Under the pieces are notes generated by a model that saw only the letters and a list, made by a program, of their open reading frames with translations, did no database searches and had not been told where the DNA came from. A stretch of DNA of 64,000 nucleotides from Gnetum montanum. Lineage: Eukaryota; Streptophyta; Gnetopsida; Gnetales; Gnetaceae. This document shows positions 56,594-64,000 of this stretch, piece by piece (position 1 is the first letter of the stretch; every line of letters begins with the position of its first letter). The DNA lies in NCBI GenBank assembly GCA_015680685.1, contig MNCI01027290.1, positions 153,441 to 217,440 on the forward strand. The letters are read 5' to 3'. The translations under genes and the position numbers were made by a program.

Positions 56594-59193
56594 GTATATG
56601 TTATGAAGCTTTAGCCTTTATGTTTTGATTATGATGTCTTTACATGCTTAACTAACATGACTATACATACTAGTATTATGTGCTTTGTTAGACAAGTGAT
56701 GTGGCTAGCAAGGGTATTGGATTGTAGTACAAGAGAAACTATTTGATATGTATTTATGCTTTATGTATGATTTTAGAATTCATGCATTTAAATTGTAGCA
56801 CTATGTTGTATGTAGCTTGGATGTGATTTTAGGTTGTGGATGTGTAGTGTATTTGATATTGATCTCATAGGTTCAAATAGATTTTAATTTGGCATTCCAT
56901 TGTATTTGTTATACATGTTTGAAGTGTGGAGTATTAGTTAAGAAAGGGAAAAATGAAAGAATAAACTTATAAAAATTGTTAGTTAAAAAATTTCATTAAA
57001 AAAGTAAAGTAAAATTGGATTTTTTAGGTGATGTGTAATGTGCATGAAAATTTCTTTATATAAGCATATGTTTCAAACATAGTTTAAAAAAAAACTAACA
57101 TATTCTTCCACCATCTCATGCACTACATACCCTGATGATTTGGATTTTTATTTTTTCTTTTGTTTGTATGAACAAAAATGAAGTTTGAGTCTATTATTCC
57201 CTTTTTCTTTGAAATTTTAGCTTTGTGGAAGGATTTTGCTTCCTCTAAACTTGAATTTATATTTTTTGTGATCATATCTACATGGGTACAGTACTTGTTT
57301 AGAGTGAAACCACATCTTGCCAAGTTTTTGAGGATTTCATGCTTATTTTGGACTTTCTGCTTAAATAATTTTGATTGTAGGTTTCTCTTTACCTTTGCCT
57401 GTATTTGTATGCTAGATTAGTATATATGATCATGCAATATGGGCATGTGAGGTAGATAGTTAAAAGATTGAGTTTGGTTGCATTATATTGCAAATTTCTA
57501 GAAATTTTATGGTTTTGGTTGCACATTATTTATGAATAAATATGTGATGTATAAAATTATGGAACTTGTGAAATATTAGATGTAATGTTGATGAGACTAA
57601 CACGGTTAGAATATTATATTTTATGGACATGGTTTTACATGGGAGTTTCTAGAATTTTTAATTATTACTAGCTATAATTAAATATTATTATTTGTTAATT
57701 AAATTTTAAACACATAAAAATTTGTTTCCAAGAGTCCAATTGAAGTGAAATTAGTGTCATTGAAATCATCTTTTGATCTACTTTCTATTCATGAAATTTA
57801 ATTTCTCTTTTGGCATTTATCATATTAGAGGTTACAATAGTGGTCAATTTTATGAAATTATATGTAGTTCAAGAAGTATCTTTGTGGCACAAAATTTTAT
57901 TAAGTCATGTTGTGGCACTTTTTCATGAAATCAATGTGATTATTAGGTGTGGATATATATGGTCATGTTATATTTTTTTGGATGTGTTATGCTTGCAACA
58001 TGTATTGGCTTAGGCTAGCATAGATTTTTACATGTTTTTGCAACGATGCTTGTAGTGCTAGCATAAGGGTGTGGGTTGATTAGTGATGAGGCATCCTGGA
58101 AGTAGTTATAGATTGACCCTCACTGTGATGCATCAGTGAGGCTCCTATCTCAAGCCTTATCCTAAGAGTGGAAAAGCATAAGTGTGTTTGTCCCTATGGT
58201 TGGTACATGACATAGGTGTGTTCATTTCTATAGCTAGTCCTCTAGACAAGTAATAATTGTTGGTCATATGTTGATGAAACCAAGCACTAGTTAAGTAAAT
58301 AAAAGACTAATAAAAAACCTACAATAAATGGTTGTTCTATGNCGATTATTAGGTGTGGATATATATTGTCATGTTATATTTTTTTGGATGTGTTATGCTT
58401 GCAACATGTATTGGCTTAGGCTAGCATAGATTTTTACGTGTTTTCACAATGATGCTTGTAGTGCTAGCATAAGGGTGTGGGTCGATTGGTGATGAGGCAT
58501 CCTAGAAGTAGTTATAGATTGACCCTCACTATGATGCATCAGTGAGGCTCCTATCTCAAGCCTTATCCTAAGAGTAGAAAAGCATNAATTATGTTTGATA
58601 GTGATTATATCTACAACTATGTGATACACATCTATTCAGTATAGTAAGGATTATGCCAATGTTGTATGTGATATCAAATGTACATGTGTTGCTTAGAGCA
58701 TGCATAAGACTGATAATTATTGTACGTTTCCTTGTATCCCATTCCTCTCCTCCATTGCAGCACTTGTTGATCATCTAGTAGGGGAAGTATAAAGGCTTTC
58801 CACTTAGTTTTATATTAACTTTATTTAGTTGTAGGTGGATATTGCATAGGTAAAAGTGATAATTGAGAGAACAAAGAAGAGGATTGTCATTGAGGATTAG
58901 TTGATGTATATTTCCATGCATAGTACTATGGATTTTTCATATTTGTATAACCTTCACTATACTCTTATGTATACGATGTTTATGTTTTTGTATCCTATGA
59001 TCAATACAAATTTTAATTTTATGTAGAGACATGTAGTTCTATATATTAGAGGGTATGCTTGATCTTTGGTTTTGTTTACTCTTAATGTATTTTCATGTAC
59101 CATTAGCTTCCAATTTATTATGCTTTATTACATCATTACTAGTGATCCTAGAAATTATTTCATCCTAGCCAAAAGTGAGAATGGGAGGTTACA
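56594..59193 (+). repeat. 5' LTR of chromovirus, second part
   Basis: Continues the LTR after the element 2 insertion. 56620-57000 aligns with 63612-64000 of the 3' LTR. It ends GGGAGGTTACA just before the primer site, the usual chromovirus LTR end. Total LTR length would be about 2.7 kb, including a 242-bp duplication. The reading frames inside (for example 57178-57420) have no protein look and are absent from the 3' copy as far as it is visible. Confidence 0.8.
57938..58585. repeat. 242-bp duplication bounded by single Ns
   Basis: 57938-58179 and 58344-58585 are about 96 percent identical by eye, offset 406 bp. An N stands two bases before the second copy (58342) and directly after it (58586). 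This may be a real duplication, or a short contig placed by the assembler. Confidence 0.85.
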
Positions 59194-59196
59194 TAG

Positions 59197-59214
59197 TGGT
59201 ATTAGAAATAGTTA
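59197..59214 (+). promoter_or_regulatory. primer binding site, tRNA-iMet type
   Basis: TGGTATTAGAAATAGTTA resembles TGGTATCAGAGC, the complement of the initiator tRNA-Met 3' end used by chromoviruses. It lies three bases after the LTR end. Confidence 0.7.
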
Positions 59215-59224
59215 ACTTTAATGC

Positions 59225-60090
59225 TATATGATATCTATGGCACTCCCATTCCCACTATTAGGGAAGTAAGAAGTGGTAGTGGTAGTGAAGGCTCAGTGGA
59301 TTCAAATAGGCAACGTGTTAGCAAAACTAGTAGAATAGTTTTAGAAGTTAGGACCTTCTAAATTTGATGGTAACAAGGATCCTACTGTAGCTATAGAGTG
59401 GTTGAAGGAGTTCAAAAAGGTTTTTGATTTGATGGGTTGCTTATCAGTTTAGTAAACTTGACTGGTAGTATATTAGTTGGTTACCATTGCTTGGTGTTGG
59501 TGAAAAACTAAGGAGCAAGCCAAGGGATAGACTAGAAATGAGGTGACATGGGATGATTTTTTGATATCTTTCAAAGGTCATTATGTTTATATCTAATATG
59601 TCCATTCTAATGAGGAGGAATTTTACCATTTGTATTAGAGTATTTGATCTATGGTAGAGTATGATGCTCATTTCTCTAAGCTTGGCAACTCTTCATCCCA
59701 AATGCATATAGATGCTTAGGCACATGCAAACAAATTTGTTAGAGGTTTGAAACCCTTTTTGAAGGATCACATGCTACCCCTTAAATTGACAACCTATGAT
59801 GAGACTAGAGTAGTTGCTATGGATTTAGAGAAAAGCTATCAAGAGGATGCAATTCATAGAGAGAGGTAGCATGGGTAGAAGAGAGGATTGACATCTAGAG
59901 GTAGGGCTTGCTCCTCCATGCAAGCTCTTGGACATGGAGGTGAGTGCCCAATACAAGCTCATGACCCTACTAGTGGAACTAATATATTATTTGTTATAAA
60001 TGTTGGTAGTTTGGCCATCTATAAAGGGATTGCCAAAATTTCTTTTGCATGTGGGTAGCTAGGAAATTAGGCTAGGAAGTGTCTAAAGTA
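59225..60090 (+). pseudogene. gag of the Tekay/Del-like element
   Basis: Frames read KLGPSKFDGNKDPTVAIEWL then KEFKKVFDLMGC, the start of the capsid region in Del/Tekay gag. After degraded capsid stretches a zinc knuckle reads CYKCW-FGHL-RDC (59994-60040), with the C-X2-C..H..C pattern and stops inside it. Gag forms the particle and binds RNA. It is broken by many stops, and no start codon is clear. It lies between the primer site and protease as expected. Confidence 0.8.
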
Positions 60091-60204
60091 GGTAGGAGCC
60101 TATGATAGGAACCACCATTTTAGGATGGACATAGAACACCTATTTCTCAATTAGGAGGAGTGGACTAGAGGACCCAGGGATGGGTGTATAACTTAACAGA
60201 CTAG

Positions 60205-60570
60205 TTGTTGGACATGCAGCCAAACATAATGATGAAGATGGAAGGTATGATTTTGGGCTTTGATGTATTGATTTTATTTGATCTAAGTGCTAGCCATTCA
60301 TTTGTAGATCCTAGTGTTTCACATCATGTACCTCTTTCATGTTCTTCTCTTTTTCCTAGATTAATAGTATCTTTTGTTGAGAGTCATGAGACTCGAGTTG
60401 ATCAATTGTGTATAGGTGTGCTAGTAGGATTAAAAGGTCTATAGTGGGTTAATGATTTGTATGTCATGGATCTCAAACTATATGATGTAATTTTGGATAT
60501 GGATTGGTTGTCATAGTTCAATGTCAATTTCAATTATCAGAAAAAGCTCCTAAGATTATAGTTAGTTAAT
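60205..60570 (+). pseudogene. aspartic protease of the Tekay/Del-like element
   Basis: The open part 60205-60444 reads ILGFDVLILFDLSASHSFVD, where family members have LFDSGASHSFV: the catalytic Ser-Gly is replaced by Leu-Ser. After a TAG it reads DLYVMDLKLYDVILDMDWLS, the flap and end motif (YDVILGMDWL) of Del-type protease. The enzyme is dead by both active-site change and stop codon. It precedes RT. Confidence 0.85.
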
Positions 60571-60779
60571 GATGATCTAATTGAGATATAAACTCATTTA
60601 GGATTTATGCACCTGGATTTGATCTCCTCTTAGATGTACAATAGGATGCTTTGAAAAGGGTATGGATGCTTTGTGATCATAGTGTATAAAATAAACATGG
60701 TGGAGATAGATTAGATCCTTATGGTTTAGAAATTTCTTGATGTATTCTAGTCAAAATCATTAGGTTTGACACAAAGGTG

Positions 60780-61450
60780 GGAGATTAAGTTTAAAATCTA
60801 ACTTAAACTAGGTATAGAGCCTATTTCAAAAGCTCCACACAAGATGTCTTCCATAAAGCTAGTAAAGTTGAAGATCTATCTATAGGAATTACTTGACAAA
60901 GATCTCATTCATCCTATCATATCACCATGGGATGCATCAATGTTATTTGTTAAAAAGATGGGATTTTGCAGCTATGCATAGATTACATGCAGTTCAACTA
61001 AGTGACTATGAAAAACAAATATCCTCTATTGTGCATTGATGAATTGTTTGATCAACTTCAGGAAGCTCATGTGTTTTCAAAGAACACTCTCAAATTTGGA
61101 TATCACTAGGTGTGGGTTCATGAGCAAGATGTGTCAAAGATAAAATTTAGAATTTAATATGGTTATCATGAGTTTTTGGTTCTTCCATTTTGGTTGACAA
61201 ATGCATCAATAGTTTTCATGAACCTCATGGATAGTATAATGCTACTATTTTTAGATTAGTTTTTGATTGTTTTTGTAGATGATATATTGGTATATTATTC
61301 TGATGAAAAGTTGCATGCATAACACTTGCAGATAGTATTACAAACTTTGAGTAAGTAACAATTTTACACTTAACCATTGAAGTATTTATTTTAGCAATGA
61401 TAGGTATAATTATTAGAGCATATAATGTTATGAGTTGTTATCTCTATGAA
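60780..61450 (+). pseudogene. reverse transcriptase of the Tekay/Del-like element
   Basis: Plus-strand frames show LLDKDLIHPIISPWDASMLF and VKKMG, a [12 protein letters not shown]-like segment, FKIWISLG-like remains of the KIDLRSGYHQ motif, and YGYHEFLVLPFWLTNASIVF-like residues. The palm motif reads FLIVFVDDILVYYSDE in one frame, with both Asp kept (about 61260-61305). Motif order matches Tekay/Del. Frame changes occur about every 60-100 bp and there are several TAG stops, so this is an old copy. Confidence 0.8.
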
Positions 61451-61499
61451 TCTTGGAAAGATCACAATTGTTCATGATTGGCCAATATCATAGTCAATT

Positions 61500-62100
61500 G
61501 TAGAGGTATAGAGTGTTTTGAGGTTGGCAAGTTATTACCATAGATTTGTAGGACATTTTTCTTAGCTAGCATCTCCTTTGACTTAGCTATTGATGAAGAA
61601 GATTAGCTTTGTTTAGATCTTATCTTATTAAGCTACATTTGAGGAGTTGAGGCATAGGTTGGTAACTACTCCAATGCTAGAATCTGCTATACTAGGATAC
61701 CCATATGATGTTAGCATCAATGCTTCGAGAGGTGGATTTGGTTATGTGTTGATGTGGGATGGATAAGTTGTGGCTTATGCATATCATCAATTGAGGCTAC
61801 ATGAAACTAGATATCTCATGCACAATCTAGAGTTGGATGCTATGAAATTCGCATTAAAGATTTGGTGGCATTATCTATATGGCGATCAGGTTACTATTTG
61901 GACTAACCATAAGAGTGTCTAATATCTTATGAATCAGTTGTAGTTAAAATTTTGACAATGTAGATGGGTAGAGTTACTTGCTAATTTTGATTTTACTATT
62001 AGATACAGGCTTGAAAAGACTAATAAAGTAGTTGATGCATTGATCAAGATGACAAGTAAGCTTAATAGCTTAACTATTCAATCAAATTTGTAAGAGTAGA
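61500..62100 (+). pseudogene. RNase H of the Tekay/Del-like element
   Basis: The frame reads TFEELRHRLVTTPMLESA, then YDVSINASRGGFGYVLMWDG (first catalytic Asp replaced by Asn), VVAYAYHQLRLHETRYLMHN and LELDAMKFALKIWWHYLYGD. The final block WTNHKSVQYL-like plus VELLANFDFTIRY and KVVDALIKM follows, where the family has ADALSR. It is the standard chromovirus RNase H and degrades template RNA. Several TAG stops interrupt it. Confidence 0.85.
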
Positions 62101-62139
62101 TTCAAAAGCAATAGTAGCATGATTCATGATATTAAGAAT

Positions 62140-63485
62140 TGAGATAACATATCACCTTTGATGGACCATTCACTGTGGATAGTCATGGTGTGTGATGTGA
62201 TTGAGTATGTGTTTTACAAGCTCTATGATTTTAGTTGATGGATGAGGCCCACATGAGTAGATACCAAATGCATTTAGGAAGTGATAAGATGTACCAAGAT
62301 TTATGATGGATGTATTGATGGCTTGGTGTGAAGAGGAATCTAGGGAAGTATGTCTCTCGATGTTTGATTTACCCCTTAGTGAAAATAGATCATCAAAGGC
62401 CGAGGGGATATTTGCATTCCCATGATATTTCCTAGTGGAAATGAATGTCATTGGTATGGATTTCATTGTTGGTTTTCCATAGGCTTGCAATTGTCATGAT
62501 GTTATATTAGTACTTGTTAACTTATTGACAAAGTCTACCCATTTCCTTCTCATATAAGCATTGGTGAGTGTAGTAGAGATTTCATCTCTCTTTATTGTAG
62601 AGATAATGTGATTGCATAATGTGTCATAGTGAAGTATTAGTAATAGAGATGTTTGATTCATGTCATATTTTTAATAAACATTTCACAAGGAGATGGGTGC
62701 AAGGTTAAATATCAGTTCGGCATATCTTTCACAAATAGATGGATAAATTAAGCAAGTGAATACAATTCTTGAGAAAATGTTAAGAACTTGTTCTTTCAAG
62801 TATAGAGATAGCTAGGATTGAATGCCACCACTTTATGAATTTACATATACTAATAATCATCGGGAGAGTTTGCAAGCAACACCATATGATATTTTATGTG
62901 GTAGGCCATGTAGAATGTATTTATGCTGGGATACCATAGAAGATTACTTATAGGTAAGCATAGATTTTGTGAGGTAGAACATCGATAAAGTTCAAGAGAT
63001 TTAAGGTAGATTAAGAGCTACTTAGCATAGGCATGCAACATATGCCAATCAGCATTGAAGATCACTAGAGTTTGTAGTTGGGAATCATGTGTTTCTTCAT
63101 GTTTCTCCCTTGAAGAATGTTACATGATTTGGCTAAAAGAGAAACTTGACTCCTAGGTACATTGGTTCTTTTGAGGTGTTACAAAGGCTTGGGAGAGTGA
63201 ACTATCGAATAGCATTACTCTTTATTTGGCACATGTATCTATGATATGACATTATGTGCTTGATGAACATCATGTGACTGATCATTCATAAATACATCCA
63301 TAGTTTGATGTCAATTATGTAGAGTAGTTGGTAGAAATTACTGATCTCATGATGTGATAGCTATGAAATAAAATTATGTCTATGGTCAAGGTTTTGTGGA
63401 GAAGACAAGGAGCTTTAGAGGCTACTTGGGATGTGAAGATTGAGCTATGTGTAGCTCATCTTAAGATCTTTTAGGAGGAAGAGTC
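62140..63485 (+). pseudogene. integrase and chromodomain-like end of Tekay/Del-like element
   Basis: The zinc-binding part reads DEAHMSRYQMHLGSDKMYQD and LGVKRNLGKYVSRC, typical of Del. The core is strongly degraded: VDHQRPRGYLHSHDIS-like and MSLVWISLLVF-like residues where the first Asp should be, and a remnant of the region with Glu at about 62720-62800. The tail has VLLRCYKGLGE-like and LAHVSMI-HYVLDEHHVTDHS (63225-63290, the HVSMLRKY block). The carboxyl end reads MVKVLWRRQGALEATWDVKI (63385-63440), which matches the chromodomain-linked end of chromoviruses that guides insertion to heterochromatin. Not functional. Confidence 0.8.
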
Positions 63486-63487
63486 TC

Positions 63488-63500
63488 AAGAAGGGGAGAG
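63488..63500 (+). promoter_or_regulatory. polypurine tract of the chromovirus
   Basis: AAGAAGGGGAGAG directly before the 3' LTR start; thirteen purines in a row. Confidence 0.8.
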
Positions 63501-64000
63501 TATTACATACCTTCTAGAGACATTGGGTATGGTAATATGATTATGATTTATATATTATGTGTATCATCTTGGTGGATTATCAGGGACAAGTTAGTTTGTT
63601 ATGATTGCTTTTTAGCCTTTATGTTATGATTATGATGTCTTTACATGCTTAACTAACATGATTATAAATACTAGTCCTATGTGATATGTTAGACAAGTGA
63701 TGTAACTTGTAAGGATGTTGGATTGGGATACAAGGGCAACTATTTGATATGTATTTATGCTAGATGTATGATTTCATAATTTATGCATTTAAACTATAAC
63801 ACTATATTGTGTGCTACTGGGACATGATTTTAGCATGTGGATGTGTAGTATGCTTGATATGGATCTCATAGATTCAAATAGATTTTAATTTAGACTTCCA
63901 ATATAATTTTTTATGCATGTTTGAAGTTTAGAGTATTAGTTAAGGAGGAGAAAACGAAAAATAAACTTATAAAAAAATGTTAGTTAAAAACATAATTGAA
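63501..64000 (+). repeat. 3' LTR of the chromovirus, first 500 bp
   Basis: Begins TATTACATACCTTCTAGAG. It aligns with 42042-42151 and then 56594-57000, with a short difference around the element 2 target site. The rest lies beyond the window. Confidence 0.9.

Larger units (their letters stand above)
42042..64000 (+). mobile_element. Tekay/Del-like chromovirus, split and truncated by window
   Basis: The 5' LTR is in two parts (42042-42151 and 56594-59193) because element 2 inserted into it. Then come an iMet-type primer site, gag, protease, RT, RNase H, integrase with chromodomain-like end, PPT and the start of the 3' LTR at 63501. The first 500 bp of the 3' LTR align with the two separated parts of the 5' LTR, which proves the split. 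The coding region is heavily broken. The 3' end and target duplication lie outside the window. Confidence 0.9.

Noticed and set aside
57178-57420. 80-codon hydrophobic frame inside the chromovirus LTR
   Set aside because: Lies within a non-coding LTR, T-rich, with no family features.

Overview
The window is a block of plant nuclear intergenic DNA built almost entirely of old, nested LTR retrotransposons. The case for a seed plant rests on Athila/Tat-like and Tekay/Del-like Ty3/gypsy proteins, tRNA-Asp and tRNA-iMet type primer sites, GT-AG introns rich in U, and dense nesting. The dense nesting also suggests a large genome. I cannot name the species. No intact gene, rRNA or tRNA gene was seen. 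There are four assembly gaps (2849-3463, 26814-27372, 38042-38516, 48721-48759) and two single Ns (58342, 58586).

Left part (1-16 kb). 1-2848 is unassigned DNA carrying six hairpins about 200 bp apart. 3464-7908 is the 5' half of an Athila-like element on the minus strand: 5' LTR, primer site, gag, protease, start of RT. 8384-15942 is a structurally complete Athila-like element (element 1) with two LTRs, PBS, PPT and target duplication ATGAT. A single deletion has removed RT, RNase H and integrase. It interrupts a coiled-coil reading frame on the minus strand that continues in frame on both sides.

Middle part (16-42 kb). On the minus strand, 23.0-25.9 kb holds a decayed four-exon gene of unknown function with three phase-consistent introns. 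It abuts a decayed Ty3/gypsy pol fragment (20.6-23.0 kb). On the plus strand, a 192-bp tandem array (27.4-28.2 kb) precedes a decayed Tat-like pol with a second RNase H (28.8-32.2 kb), followed by short tandem repeats. A probable SIRE-like Ty1/copia LTR lies at 36.3-37.6 kb, a cluster of inverted repeats at 38.7-40.0 kb, and an unknown decayed protein at 40.2-41.1 kb.

Right part (42-64 kb). This is a four-level nest. An old Athila-like gag fragment (41.46-42.04 kb) was hit by a Tekay/Del-like chromovirus, whose 5' LTR starts at 42042 and whose 3' LTR runs off the window. That 5' LTR was split by Athila-like element 2 (42152-56588, target duplication GCATT). Element 2 was in turn split by element 3 (about 49036-53940), an internally deleted gag-protease element. 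All coding regions carry stops and frameshifts, so none should make a full protein. The most unusual features are the family-specific clusters of short palindromes (GATATC arrays just upstream of the LTR TATA box, TGCTACGCTATG hairpins, GTAGAACCA hairpins) and the decayed multi-exon gene.
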